Part shown: in pieces, positions 7,785 through 15,786 of the stretch
How the letters are laid out: each line of letters begins with the position of its first letter
Numbering within the stretch: the first letter of the stretch is position 1
From: a virus
Reading direction: 5' to 3' (one strand)
IMG/VR virus record: IMGVR_UViG_3300047319_000568
Coordinates: 1 to 24,930 of that record
Length of the DNA: 24,930 nucleotides
The notes under the pieces: generated by a model
Told to the model about the DNA's origin: nothing
Seen by the model: the letters and a program-made list of their open reading frames with translations, nothing else
Databases searched by the model: none
Translations under genes and position numbers: made by a program

Positions 7785-9419
7785 CTACTGGCTGCTCCTC
7801 GCGCGCGGGACGTTTGCCGCTGCTTCACGGATCGCCTGCTTGAGCACCGGCCTCGCGCTGTTGGCCGCGTGGTCGCCGAGGTGCTTCTCGTTCATCCCCT
7901 TCGACGGATGGATGTGCTGCACCAACGTCACGTTGCGGTGGGCCGGGTGAAACGCTTCCGACGACATCGAGACCGGCGGCAGCGAAGGGCCGAAGGTGGC
8001 AGCGGTAGATGGCGAATAGCCAGCGCCGCGCATCTGGTCGAGCGTGTTCATGCGCGCGGTGAGCGCCTGGCCGCGCGTCATTCCCTTTGGAACGGTGAGA
8101 TAGGACTCGGGGGTCAACCCCTGCTCCCCGCGCGCCTCGGCAGCGAGGTAGAGCTTCGCGCTGTCGGTGATCGCGCGCTCCTGCAGCGAGAGACCTCCAC
8201 GGCCCTTGCCGCCGGAGAGCGCGTTGCGGATCGCGGCCTGACGGTCGGCAGCCTTCGCGTTGTCGAACAGCTGCGTCGCGCGGCCGAACACGTTGATGGC
8301 GGAGATGAAATGCACCATCGCCGACAGCATGTCGTAGATCTGCTTGATGACCGGGACCGAGTCCTTGAGCGCTGCCATGGTGCCGACCCAGGCGTCCTTG
8401 AGTCCCTGCACCACCTCGAGGTGAGCGTCCTTTCCCCAGATCTTGTCGATCCACTCGCCAGTCAGCGAGTCGCCGCCCTTCATCATCGTGATGAGGTCGT
8501 CGACGATGAGCACCAGCGCAGCGAGCGCAGCCGCAATGGCGATGACGGGTGCGAATGCGATCGCCATCTTGATCGCGAACGCCGTGGCGATCGCGCCGAG
8601 CACCACCAGCGTCGCCTGGACGATGTTCGACTCCTTGGTCATCTCGCGAATCCAGTTGACGACCTTGGTCAAGCCGCGCTCGAACAGCGTCACCACGGGC
8701 AGGAGCTGCACCATGATCGTCGAGCGCAGCGACGTGAGCGTGAGATTGAGCTTCGCGGACTGCTCCTCGAACTGCTCCGACTCCTCGCGCGCCTGCTTGC
8801 TGTAGCCGCCGCCGAGCTCGCCGAACGAGGCGGTCAGCTCGTCGAGCCCTTCGCGGCCTCGCTTCAAGATCGGAAGTAGCTCGCGGCCAGAGCGGCCGAA
8901 CAGTTCGGTGGCCGCGGTCGCCTGCTTGGCCGGGTCCTCGATCTTCGAGATGCCGTCGGCAACGCGCAAGAACATCTCGTCGGCGCCAAGACCTTTTAGG
9001 TCCGCAGCCTTCATGCCGAGCAGCCCGAACCCCTTGGCCGCTTGCGTGCTGCCCTGCTCCGCCTGCTGCTGCGTCACCTGCAGACGGCCCATACTCGACA
9101 AGAGCGCGTCGGCGTCCTCGCCAGCGGAGCGCGCGGCGAACTGCCACTTCTGGACGCTCTCGGCGCTGATGCCCAGGCGCGCCGATGCGTGATCGATCGC
9201 GTGCATCGCCTGGACGTTGGCCTCGACGAACTCGTAGATCTTCTCGACGGCGAACGCGGCGGCGACGCCCTCGGCCAGCTCCTTGACGCGATTGACGAAC
9301 TGCGAAAGGCGGTTTTCGCCCTCCTCGACCTTCTTGGTGTCGACGTCGAAGCCGAAGACGGCAACGAGCTCGCGGAGAACTCCGCTTCCGCCCTCGCTAT
9401 GTCCTTCGCCTTCGGCCAT
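7785..9419 (-). CDS. Tail tape measure protein
   Basis: A 544-residue, mostly helical protein immediately after the tail chaperone, the standard tape-measure position. The N-terminal half contains VEEGENRLSQFVNRVKELAE (31-50) and SAESVQKWQFAARSAG (85-100), patterns frequent in tape measures. A long hydrophobic stretch covers about residues 266-308, as expected for the membrane-active part used during DNA delivery. The C-terminal quarter is less ordered. Tape-measure length sets tail length; using the general rule of about 0.15 nm per residue, the tail would be near 80 nm, which is short (inference). The start ATG overlaps the TGA of the chaperone's second frame (TGATG). Confidence 0.92.
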   Translation of the reverse strand: MAEGEGHSEGGSGVLRELVAVFGFDVDTKKVEEGENRLSQFVNRVKELAEGVAAAFAVEKIYEFVEANVQAMHAIDHASARLGISAESVQKWQFAARSAGEDADALLSSMGRLQVTQQQAEQGSTQAAKGFGLLGMKAADLKGLGADEMFLRVADGISKIEDPAKQATAATELFGRSGRELLPILKRGREGLDELTASFGELGGGYSKQAREESEQFEEQSAKLNLTLTSLRSTIMVQLLPVVTLFERGLTKVVNWIREMTKESNIVQATLVVLGAIATAFAIKMAIAFAPVIAIAAALAALVLIVDDLITMMKGGDSLTGEWIDKIWGKDAHLEVVQGLKDAWVGTMAALKDSVPVIKQIYDMLSAMVHFISAINVFGRATQLFDNAKAADRQAAIRNALSGGKGRGGLSLQERAITDSAKLYLAAEARGEQGLTPESYLTVPKGMTRGQALTARMNTLDQMRGAGYSPSTAATFGPSLPPVSMSSEAFHPAHRNVTLVQHIHPSKGMNEKHLGDHAANSARPVLKQAIREAAANVPRARSSQ

Positions 9420-10014
9420 CAGTCTTCGTCCTTTGGTTGCGCGTCGTCGATTGCGTCCAGGACGTCATGCGCTTCGCAGACGTCGTTGATGCTCCAGAAC
9501 CTCTCGATCTCGGACTTGGTAGCGGGATGCGTCGGATGGGTGACGATTCGCCAGGTGAACCAGACCCAAGGGTCTACTTCGAGGTCGACCGCACCATCTT
9601 GGCGAGGTCGACGCCGGCGCCGCCTTTCATCACTCCATCGAAAAAACCGCTGAAGTTCACCTCCATGCAGAAGGTCAACCACTTGAAGAACGCCATGTAC
9701 TGGCCTTCGAATCGCTCGGCCTGGTTCTTCTCGACGAGCGGCACCCAGTTGTCGCCGTCCTTGACGTGCGAGGCGTCGCCGAAGAGGCGCGCGAAGTACT
9801 GCACATCGTCGACAGAGAGCGCCGCCGGGAGCGCGTCGAACAGTCCCGCCATGCGCTCGGACTCGGTTGCGCCCTTGAACATCGACGATAGAACCGGAGA
9901 CACGATGCCGGAAAGCCGAACGAGCGCAGTCAGGCCAAGACCGAACGGGAGCGGCCAAGCGCGAAAGGCGCGGCCGTCGATCTCACGCGTCTGCGCTTTC
10001 TCCTCGAGCCCCAT
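9419..10014 (-). CDS. Tail assembly chaperone, predicted -1 frameshift product
   Basis: This entry is the extended product predicted if ribosomes slip by -1 at TTTTTTC (9640-9646). It would contain 125 residues of the upstream frame plus 73 residues of the second frame, about 198 in all. The second-frame tail (DPWVWFTWRIVTHPTHPATK, then EIERFWSINDVCEAHDVLDA) reads as a genuine protein. It has no ATG, GTG or TTG between the slip site and its end, so it cannot easily start alone. Its TGA overlaps the tape-measure ATG, as a translated frame in this operon would. Lambda gpG/gpGT and many other tail chaperones are made this way; the long form recruits tape measure and tube subunits. The residues between the slip site and 9573 are Arg-rich because they overlap the other frame. 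Confidence 0.72.
9574..10014 (-). CDS. Tail assembly chaperone, short form
   Basis: A 146-residue zero-frame product between the tube and tape-measure genes. The N-terminus (REIDGRAFRAWPLPFGLGLT, about 10-29) and the helical middle, with QAERFEGQYMAFFKWLTFCM near the C-terminal third, are typical of small tail assembly chaperones in contractile phages. It starts three bases after the tube stop (TAGCCCATG). It contains the slippery heptamer 20 codons before its TAG. The short form is expected in excess over the frameshifted form. Family assignment comes mainly from position, size and the overlapping second frame. Confidence 0.8.
   Translation of the reverse strand: MGLEEKAQTREIDGRAFRAWPLPFGLGLTALVRLSGIVSPVLSSMFKGATESERMAGLFDALPAALSVDDVQYFARLFGDASHVKDGDNWVPLVEKNQAERFEGQYMAFFKWLTFCMEVNFSGFFDGVMKGGAGVDLAKMVRSTSK
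9640..9646 (-). promoter_or_regulatory. Slippery heptamer TTTTTTC for -1 frameshifting
   Basis: Read on the minus strand, the chaperone codons GGT-TTT-TTC contain T-TTT-TTC in exactly the X-XXY-YYZ register. Slipping back one base gives TTT-TTT-CGA and enters the second open frame. GC-rich sequence downstream (GGCGGCGCCGGCG, starting about 17 bases later) could form a stimulatory structure, but I did not fold it. Confidence 0.7.
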
Positions 10015-10017
10015 GGG

Positions 10018-10458
10018 CTAGTTCCCGCCCTCGATCCAGGTGTCGTAGCCGTAGGGCAGCGTGAACTCCCACTCGCGCGACTTGGCGGTGCGGTCGCGAT
10101 CGCTCGACGGCATCGCCACCACCCACGCCTTGGAGTCCTGCACGACCGTCTTGCCCTGCAGGTCCTGCATGAGGAACGTGCCCACGCCAGCGCCATTAAA
10201 CGCGGCACGGTCGGTCTGGTGGATGGCTGAGAGGTCAGCGTTCGACGAAGACGTCTGCAGCAGCTTCACCACAACCTTGAGCCGGGCGTCGCCGCTCTTC
10301 GAACGGGCGACGCCGCCATCGACGCCGACAACTTCCGCGAACGCGGGAGTCTTGGGCTCGACGGTGATCCATGAGCCATCGGCAAATTCCTGCAGGCGCT
10401 TGCCTGAGAAATAGACGACATGGTTTTGCGGGTCGTAGAATTTTGGTCCGGGCGGCAT
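10018..10458 (-). CDS. Tail tube protein (DUF3277)
   Basis: A 146-residue protein matching the DUF3277 tube family: YDPQNHVVYFSGKRLQEFAD at residues 8-27, then EVVGVDGGVARSKSGDARLK and VVVKLLQTSSSNADLS. The last two blocks are the family's most recognisable part. Tube subunits stack as hexamers inside the sheath. A good Shine-Dalgarno (AAGGAG) lies just before the ATG. A 43-base gap separates it from the sheath gene, the second longest intergenic gap among the minus-strand structural genes. Confidence 0.92.
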   Translation of the reverse strand: MPPGPKFYDPQNHVVYFSGKRLQEFADGSWITVEPKTPAFAEVVGVDGGVARSKSGDARLKVVVKLLQTSSSNADLSAIHQTDRAAFNGAGVGTFLMQDLQGKTVVQDSKAWVVAMPSSDRDRTAKSREWEFTLPYGYDTWIEGGN

Positions 10459-10501
10459 CTGTTCTCCTTCTCAGAGCGCGCGCCGAGCTGCGGATGGCGC
10501 T

Positions 10502-11821
10502 CTACAGGTTCACGGTTCCCTGGATCTGCACGGTCTGAATCGCTTGCTGCGCGTACGCGGTGAAGTTCAGGTTCTTGAGCACGCGCGCGCTGATGTCGGT
10601 CTTGGCGATGGTGGAAATGTCCGGCAGCAACACCTGCGGCTGGAATCCCGGGTCGCTGCGCAAAAGTGCCGCCGGCTGGCTCGGGGTGGCGGTGAACTGC
10701 TTGAGCGCCGACTTGAGCTCGCCGCCCATCATCGCGATGCCGAACGGGTCGTAAGGCACCTTCGGCTGCGTCACCAGGAGCACGTACTCCTGGATCTGGA
10801 TCTGCGCGGCCAGCGCATCGATGCCACGGCGCAGGTCAGCGTAGAGGCCCGAGGCGCACACGCCCACCTGGGTCACGTTGATGCCCTGGATGTTGATGTA
10901 GTAGTTGAGGTTGTTGCCCTGCAGATTCGTGATCTGCGTCGGGGTCAGCGTGTCGGCGGTGACGCCGGCTAGCTGCTTGAACGCCCACGTGTCCGTGCCC
11001 GGGTTCGCGGTGAACCGCTGCGCCTCGAGCGCAAGTGCGCCGTACTGCACCTGAGTGCCGCCGAACTGGCCGAAGCTGTAGGTGTAGCCCGAGGTCTTGA
11101 GCGTGTTGCCGATGCCGCTCGACGCCGAGAGGTTGTTGGTGTCGGCCGTCGAGTAGGCGTGAAAGTGCTTGTTGGCCTCCGCCCAGCTCGCGATCGCGGC
11201 GATGTTGGTGGCGTCCTGCCACTCACCGGTGATGCCGTACCACGAGGTGTCGACGGTGAGCGCGTTGTTGAGGTCGGTGGCCGGCGACGCCGAAGCGGTG
11301 GTGTCGGTGAACGTGCCGCCCTTGATTCCCTGAACGTAGGCGTGCTTTCCCGCCACCGTGACATGCAAGGTGACGGTTCCGGTCGCCGCCGTAAGAGTGC
11401 AGCCGTTCGGCGGCGTGAGCGCCGCGATGGAGGCTCCGTCCGTGGTCGCGTTGCCCGTGGCGGTGACGTACAGGTTGGTGACCGAGCCGTTGACGCCGAT
11501 GACCTGGAAACCGATCGAGTCACCCACGTTCAAGTCGGTGACCAAGAAGGTGGCGGTCTGCGCCGCCGCGGTCGAGCCGCGCACAATCTTGAAGCTCGGC
11601 ACCGTCGGCGACTGCGACAAGATTGCGGTCGCCATGTAGTAGGCCGGCTCGGTGGTCACGAAGCTGTCGGCGACCAACCCCGCGAGGCTGTTGTACGTGC
11701 GGATGAAATCGGTGTTGTGCGTGTGATAGCAAAGCGCCGCCGGCGTGCCGAAGTTCGGCAGCGTCGGGGTCGCGTTGTTCGCGATGATGGTGACCGTGAC
11801 AATGCTGTCAATGGGACCCAC
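10502..11821 (-). CDS. Tail sheath protein (DUF3383)
   Basis: A 439-residue contractile sheath subunit of the DUF3383 family. Landmarks are the N-terminal beta strand IDSIVTVTIIANNATPT (4-20), FIRTYNSLAGLVADSF (about 39-54), WYGITGEWQDATNIAAIASW in the middle, and the YVLLVTQPKVPYDPFGIAMM segment in the last third. The start is a GTG preceded by GGAGG seven bases upstream. The sheath-tube gene pair is proof of a myovirus-type contractile tail. The order sheath, tube, chaperone, tape measure is standard. Confidence 0.93.
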   Translation of the reverse strand: MGPIDSIVTVTIIANNATPTLPNFGTPAALCYHTHNTDFIRTYNSLAGLVADSFVTTEPAYYMATAILSQSPTVPSFKIVRGSTAAAQTATFLVTDLNVGDSIGFQVIGVNGSVTNLYVTATGNATTDGASIAALTPPNGCTLTAATGTVTLHVTVAGKHAYVQGIKGGTFTDTTASASPATDLNNALTVDTSWYGITGEWQDATNIAAIASWAEANKHFHAYSTADTNNLSASSGIGNTLKTSGYTYSFGQFGGTQVQYGALALEAQRFTANPGTDTWAFKQLAGVTADTLTPTQITNLQGNNLNYYINIQGINVTQVGVCASGLYADLRRGIDALAAQIQIQEYVLLVTQPKVPYDPFGIAMMGGELKSALKQFTATPSQPAALLRSDPGFQPQVLLPDISTIAKTDISARVLKNLNFTAYAQQAIQTVQIQGTVNL

Positions 11822-11824
11822 GGG

Positions 11825-12421
11825 CTAGCCTCCCGCCAAGAAGTTGATGGTGGTGTCCGCAGGCGGGCTGCCGGGCCCCGTCTGCTTGATGACGCCCTGG
11901 CCCTGCGTCGAGCCAATCCACTTGCCAGCGTCTTGCGAGGTGTCGACGTCGTTGTCGACGGTGCTGCACGACAGATCCATCACGAACGCGTTGACCATTC
12001 GATTGTTCTCGTCGACGTAGCTCGCGTTCTTGCTCGACTGGAACGCGGCGATCCCGAAGATGCCGGCCATGCGCGTGATGCTCGTCGAGCGCTGGAGGCG
12101 AGTCTTCAGGGTCTCGAGCATCGCGGCGGCGTTCTTCGGGTCGTCGATCTTCTGCGTGAACGACTCGGCGCGCACGCTGAGCGTGAAGCGCTTCTGCTGC
12201 GAGACCGTGACGACCTGGTCGTCGGTCGCGTTCGGCGTCGAGCGCAGCTCTTCCGCGTAGCCGATGTCACTGGTGCCGAAGATGCGCAGCGTGATCGTAG
12301 GGTCGAGCATCCACGTGCCGCCCTCGGCCTCGTCGCGCCAGCGCACCTGGTCGGGCTTGAGCTGCATGACGTCGGCGATGACATCGTGCGCCGTGCTCTT
12401 GATGGTGGTCCAGTCGATCAC
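11825..12421 (-). CDS. Tail terminator / neck protein (gp12-like)
   Basis: A 198-residue protein starting at a GTG in a GTGA overlap with the preceding neck gene. Residues 2-30 (IDWTTIKSTAHDVIADVMQL) followed by PDQVRWRDE are typical of phage neck terminator gp12-like proteins, which cap the tube and sheath at the head-proximal end. A beta-rich core (MLDPTITLRIFGTSDIGY, then VVTVSQQKRFTLSVRAES) follows. Directly upstream of the sheath gene is the usual place. The fold is inferred from pattern and synteny. Confidence 0.75.
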   Translation of the reverse strand: MIDWTTIKSTAHDVIADVMQLKPDQVRWRDEAEGGTWMLDPTITLRIFGTSDIGYAEELRSTPNATDDQVVTVSQQKRFTLSVRAESFTQKIDDPKNAAAMLETLKTRLQRSTSITRMAGIFGIAAFQSSKNASYVDENNRMVNAFVMDLSCSTVDNDVDTSQDAGKWIGSTQGQGVIKQTGPGSPPADTTINFLAGG

Positions 12422-12921
12422 CGGCGCCGTTCCTTCCAGCCGATCGCATCGACCAGCTGTCTCGTGGCAACCACGGGGATCTCGGGGTGGCTGAGGCCGG
12501 CGGCCGCCTTGGCGCCGATGGTGCTGGTGGCGAGCTCGTCGACCGGGGCAGCGCCAGCGAGGTAGTACTCGCGCAGCTCCTCGGCCCACTTCTCGCCGAG
12601 CTCGTGCACCGCCTCCTTCTTGCCCATGTACTCGCGCCGCGTCGCTGCGGTCATCTCGCGGCGTAGGCGTGTCTCGTTCGCGTCGAACCAGATACGCATG
12701 ATGGGGCGCTCGGGCACCGTGTCCGTGCCGAACTCCATCCACTTGAGCACCTGTGCGAGCGTCGCCTCGGTGTCCTTGCCGTGATAGTCGACCTTCGGCT
12801 GCGCGCCGTCCTTGGCGTTGATGCCGACGGCAATCCGGTGCGGCCACACGCGGCGCGTGCGATCGCGAAGGTTCTTTTTCACCTTCTCGAGGAAGCGCGT
12901 GTTGACCTGGAAGCGCTCCAT
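12418..12921 (-). CDS. Neck / tail completion protein (HK97 gp10-like)
   Basis: A 167-residue basic protein. The motif IAVGINAKDG (about 30-39) and the segment LKWMEFGTDTVPERPIMRIW (about 58-77) match the HK97 gp10-like and Mu-virion-morphogenesis-like neck families, in which a glycine-threonine loop precedes a Pro-Glu-Arg-Pro turn. It starts in a TGATG overlap with the DUF4054 gene and ends in a GTGA overlap with the terminator. It should act in joining the head and tail. A longer reading that starts upstream in the same frame crosses two other genes and is compositionally odd, so it was dropped. Confidence 0.8.
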   Translation of the reverse strand: MERFQVNTRFLEKVKKNLRDRTRRVWPHRIAVGINAKDGAQPKVDYHGKDTEATLAQVLKWMEFGTDTVPERPIMRIWFDANETRLRREMTAATRREYMGKKEAVHELGEKWAEELREYYLAGAAPVDELATSTIGAKAAAGLSHPEIPVVATRQLVDAIGWKERRR

Positions 12922-13238
12922 CAGAGCACCCGGAAGCCGCTGGTGACGACGCGCTTCAGGTTCTGGATGCGCTCGTCGTAGATGGTCTCGCCAGTTTTCG
13001 AGACGAGGTTCATGCTGCGCGCAAACGGGCTCTTGGCAAGAAACTGCGCGCAGTAGAGGAACGTCGCCTGCTGCGTGAGCGAACCCCCACCGCCCAGGCC
13101 ACCCGACGGCGTGCCTGCGCCCCAGACCGCGTCGGGGACCATCTGCTCGGCCTCCACGAGCTTCGCCTGCACCAGAGGGTCTGGCGCGCTGGCGAACTCG
13201 GGATAGAGCGAGCGGAAGGTGAGGAGGTCGATCGCCAT
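12921..13238 (-). CDS. DUF4054 head-tail connector
   Basis: A 105-residue protein beginning with LLTFRSLYPEFASAPDPLVQ (5-24), the classic opening of DUF4054 proteins: Phe-Arg, then Pro-Glu-Phe and a run of short helices. QATFLYCAQFLAKSPFA (about 57-73) is the second family segment. These proteins form a ring under the portal as the head completion adaptor. Spacing is tight: three bases after the previous stop, then a TGATG overlap with the neck gene. Confidence 0.86.
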   Translation of the reverse strand: MAIDLLTFRSLYPEFASAPDPLVQAKLVEAEQMVPDAVWGAGTPSGGLGGGGSLTQQATFLYCAQFLAKSPFARSMNLVSKTGETIYDERIQNLKRVVTSGFRVL

Positions 13239-13241
13239 TCG

Positions 13242-13706
13242 CTACTTCTTGGCGACCTGCGAAAGCGCGCTGAGGCGATTCTTGAGCGCGTCCTTGATCT
13301 CGTCGCGCGCCTCCGTCCTCAGCCAGTCGGAGAGCAACTTCTTGTCGTCCTCGCCCTCGATGACCGTGAGCGCGGTGTTGACGCCAAAGCCCATCAGCGT
13401 GACTGACTTTCGCTCTTCGCCGGTCTGCTCGTCGAAGCTCTCGGCCAACTTGATCCAGCCGTTCTTGAGCCACACGCGCACCTGGGCGTTCTTCTTGGCG
13501 CGCTCCCAATCCTTGACGGGAACTACGGTCGCCAGCGCCTTGCCGTCCTTCTCGCGCGGCGCGGACGGGCTCACGGCGATGCCCTGGCCGATCACGCGAT
13601 GACGGGTCTGCTTGTTGCCGGCGCCATCGATCACTTCCTCGGCCTTGACCTCGGGCGGGAGGTGGAAGATGCGCGGCTGGGTGTTGATCACATGAACCGT
13701 GTCCAT
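13242..13706 (-). CDS. Unknown head-region protein
   Basis: A 154-residue protein with a strong Shine-Dalgarno (AGGAGGAG) before the ATG. The N-terminal third looks beta-rich, and the last 40 residues are charged and helical (LLSDWLRTEARDEIKDALKN). I do not recognise a family. It lies between a small beta-rich protein and the DUF4054 connector, so it may be a virion or head-completion protein; that rests on position only. No signal peptide or membrane segment is seen. Confidence 0.7.
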   Translation of the reverse strand: MDTVHVINTQPRIFHLPPEVKAEEVIDGAGNKQTRHRVIGQGIAVSPSAPREKDGKALATVVPVKDWERAKKNAQVRVWLKNGWIKLAESFDEQTGEERKSVTLMGFGVNTALTVIEGEDDKKLLSDWLRTEARDEIKDALKNRLSALSQVAKK

Positions 13707-13716
13707 GTCGCTCCTC

Positions 13717-14103
13717 CTAGAAGTACAGCGCGTGAACGCTCACGCCGTTGGCCGGCGCGGCGCTGCCGGTCGCGGTGGTGGTCCACGCGATCGTGAGACC
13801 AGTGCCGCCGAGATCGAGCACGCCCAGCGTGGGGGTCTCGATGAGGCCGTTGACCAGAGTGAGGTCCTGGCTGGCGGTCATCTGAATCGTCCAGATCGCG
13901 ACGGTGGTCCCGACGGTGACGCTGGCGCTCGGCAGATTGAAGATCTGCAAGAACGCCGCGGTCGCGCCCGAGAGCAGTCGCAGGTAGGGAACGATGACCG
14001 GCCCGGTGGCCTTGATCTGCACCGCCGTGTTGCTGACCGCGCCGTTGAAGAACGCCGACAGCTGCGCGGCTTTGATTTTCGCAAGGTCCTGCGTGAGTCC
14101 CAT
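13717..14103 (-). CDS. Small beta-rich probable virion protein
   Basis: A 128-residue protein rich in Ala, Thr, Val and Gly with few charges beyond the first 12 residues. The pattern FLQIFNLPSASVTVGTTVAI (about 51-70), followed by a Thr/Ala-rich strand series ending in VSVHALYF, resembles small beta-sandwich proteins often annotated as hypothetical next to capsid genes. The role could be decoration or a head-surface protein; that is inference. The Shine-Dalgarno AAGGAG lies inside a 10-base palindrome (AGGAGCTCCT, 14105-14114), eight bases after the capsid stop codon. Confidence 0.72.
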   Translation of the reverse strand: MGLTQDLAKIKAAQLSAFFNGAVSNTAVQIKATGPVIVPYLRLLSGATAAFLQIFNLPSASVTVGTTVAIWTIQMTASQDLTLVNGLIETPTLGVLDLGGTGLTIAWTTTATGSAAPANGVSVHALYF

Positions 14104-14118
14104 CAGGAGCTCCTTTTT

Positions 14119-15210
14119 TTACGAAGTGCCGTCGAGGTAGACCGCGCTCAGCGGGTAGTAGAAGACCACCCCGCCGATGCGCGCGTGGCAGGGCACCTCG
14201 TACTCCATGCCCTCGAGTTGCGGCGCGAACTGCTCGAACTCCTGCGGAATCTCGAGCGTGAGCGCGTTCTCGTCGCGGCGGTACACGATGCTGCGGCCGC
14301 CGGTCGCGCCCGCGTTCTGCTTGGCGAGCTTCGACCACTGGTCGATGTTCTTGATGTACGGGTTGTTCTTGAGGAACAGGTACATCGCCATGTCGGGAAC
14401 GAGCGCCGAGTACGGCGTCTGCGAGAAGATGGCGAACTCGTTGATCGGCTGCAGCACAGTGTCGGGAATCTCGACGCCGTTCGACTGCGTGATGACCGTG
14501 GTCACCGCGAAGTTCAGATCGCCGATCATGTCGGCGGCTGCCGCCGTCGCCCAGTTGCCGACGGGAGCTGGCACCACCGGGACGCTCGCGTTGTTCACGA
14601 GCCCGGTGAAGCTGGCGTCGGTCAGTCCCACCGCGGCGATGTCGTCGATGCGCGCTTCGATCGCGCGCCGCGCGGCCGCCGCTCGCTTGTAGTCGAGCTG
14701 GCCGCCGCCCTGCGGCGCCGTCATGGCCACCGCGCGCAAGTCCTGGATGGTGTAGCTGTAGCTCGCGCCCAGCGACTTGACGTTGGTGATCACTTCGGTC
14801 TTGAACGCGTCGACCTTTTCGAAGTCGGTGGCGTAGTTGGCGATCACCTTCGCCATGCCGACCAGGTCCCACGACCAGAAGCTCCACTGCTCGGCGCCCG
14901 GCGGAACCTCGTGCGAGACCGGAATGAAGTCGCGCGCGCGGAACATGGTGTACTTCACGTCGAAGGTGCGCGCCTTGATGTAGAGCAGCTGGCGCGTGAT
15001 GAACGCCGTCTCCCCCGCGTCGAAGCGGCGCCCGTCGGAGCGCTTGAGCGCGCCGTGGCGCACCATGTCGGCGACGAACTCCCAGATCTCCTGGTACTCG
15101 GGATCTTTCTCGTCGCAGCGGAAGTCCTTGAACGACCGGAGCTGATGCGGCGTGCCCGCGTCGCCACCGGTGCGGCTGCCGTCGAAACGGCCGAGATTCT
15201 CGACGCGCAT
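14119..15210 (-). CDS. Major capsid protein (DUF2184)
   Basis: A 363-residue protein of the DUF2184 family, an HK97-fold major capsid protein. Landmarks are DAGETAFITRQLLYIKARTF (about 64-83), DFIPVSHEVPPGAEQWSFW (about 94-112), SLGASYSYTIQDLRAVAM (about 146-163), and MIGDLNFAVTTVITQ plus a C-terminal beta segment ending in YPLSAVYLDGTS. The ATG at 15210 is chosen because GGAGG (15218-15222) sits seven bases away and the codon overlaps the previous TAA as TAATG; the TTG two codons upstream would be too close to it. Subunits build the head around the scaffold and are probably cleaved or locked by the upstream protease. Confidence 0.92.
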   Translation of the reverse strand: MRVENLGRFDGSRTGGDAGTPHQLRSFKDFRCDEKDPEYQEIWEFVADMVRHGALKRSDGRRFDAGETAFITRQLLYIKARTFDVKYTMFRARDFIPVSHEVPPGAEQWSFWSWDLVGMAKVIANYATDFEKVDAFKTEVITNVKSLGASYSYTIQDLRAVAMTAPQGGGQLDYKRAAAARRAIEARIDDIAAVGLTDASFTGLVNNASVPVVPAPVGNWATAAAADMIGDLNFAVTTVITQSNGVEIPDTVLQPINEFAIFSQTPYSALVPDMAMYLFLKNNPYIKNIDQWSKLAKQNAGATGGRSIVYRRDENALTLEIPQEFEQFAPQLEGMEYEVPCHARIGGVVFYYPLSAVYLDGTS

Positions 15211-15776
15211 TACCAAACCTCCAGGAGCGAGAGACCCGCCGCCGAGGTGGTCATCATCCAGCGGCCGTGAGTGAACTTGATCTTTCCGGTGCCCGCCCCG
15301 AAGCCAAACTGGCCGTTCGGGTTGTTGGTCTGCGTGGTGCCGTAGACGTAGACGTCACCGAACTGCGTGGTGGCCTGGGCGCTGAACACCCAGATGTAGC
15401 CCTTTCGCAGAAGCGCCACGTCCTGAAACTGCTTGTACGTGGAGTAGGTGAAGTTGCCCTGCGACGCGGTCGAGAGCTGGTCGCTCGCCATGCTCGCCGG
15501 ATCCCACAGCGGGATGCCGATGAACTCCGAATCCAAGATCGGATCGTCGGAGGTTCCGGTCGGCAGCTGCTTGCAGGTTCCGGTGTCGCCGCTCGACGCC
15601 GTGATCGGCGCGCTCGTCGAAGGAACCGACATCGAGGTGGCGCCCGGCGCGGCGAGGAGGCCGATACCGACGGCCGCCTCGGCCATCTTGGTCAGGATGA
15701 CCTCGGCGCCCTTCTTGACGACCATGCCGGCGACTGCGGCGGCTGGATTGTCCGTGTAGGTGGTTTGCTGAGCCAT
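15210..15776 (-). CDS. Structural cement / decoration-like protein
   Basis: A 188-residue protein directly before the capsid gene. The N-terminus (TTYTDNPAAAVAGMVVKKGA) resembles small capsid cement proteins. The last 60 residues (VYVYGTTQTNNPNGQFG, then ARWMMTTSA-like and LSLLEVW) carry the pattern seen in Gp24-like cement proteins, in which a barrel ends in a Gly-Leu-x-Leu-x-Glu-Val strand. The cement role is inferred from this and from position. It has a good Shine-Dalgarno (AAGGAG) seven bases before the ATG, 11 bases after the protease stop. A hydrophobic helix-like segment near residues 30-45 is not a signal peptide. Confidence 0.68.
   Translation of the reverse strand: MAQQTTYTDNPAAAVAGMVVKKGAEVILTKMAEAAVGIGLLAAPGATSMSVPSTSAPITASSGDTGTCKQLPTGTSDDPILDSEFIGIPLWDPASMASDQLSTASQGNFTYSTYKQFQDVALLRKGYIWVFSAQATTQFGDVYVYGTTQTNNPNGQFGFGAGTGKIKFTHGRWMMTTSAAGLSLLEVW
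15218..15222 (-). promoter_or_regulatory. Strong ribosome binding site of the capsid gene
   Basis: GGAGG on the minus strand, seven bases before the capsid ATG at 15210. It lies inside the end of the cement gene. It decides the ATG over an upstream TTG and fits the need for very high capsid expression. Confidence 0.75.
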
Positions 15777-15786
15777 CGGCCGCTCC

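Noticed and set aside
7434-8879. A 481-codon open frame on the plus strand opposite the tape measure and Dit-like genes
   Set aside because: It is antisense to well-supported genes, rich in Arg, His and Leu, has no ribosome binding site or family features, and is the usual by-product of GC-rich third positions.
11159-12565. A 468-codon plus-strand frame opposite the sheath and terminator genes
   Set aside because: Arg-rich shadow of minus-strand coding; no start signal, no family pattern.
14105-14120. Palindrome AGGAGCTCCT followed by seven T on the plus strand, terminator-like
   Set aside because: The palindrome has no loop and short arms, there is no plus-strand gene for it to end, and on the minus strand it is the Shine-Dalgarno region of the next gene.
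15210-15216. TTG start two codons upstream for the capsid protein
   Set aside because: GGAGG would be only one base from the TTG but seven from the ATG, so the ATG is the natural start.
13699-15270. A 523-codon open frame on the plus strand opposite the capsid gene
   Set aside because: Same reason: antisense Arg/Val/Asp-rich composition, no recognisable domain, and the minus strand holds a clear major capsid protein.
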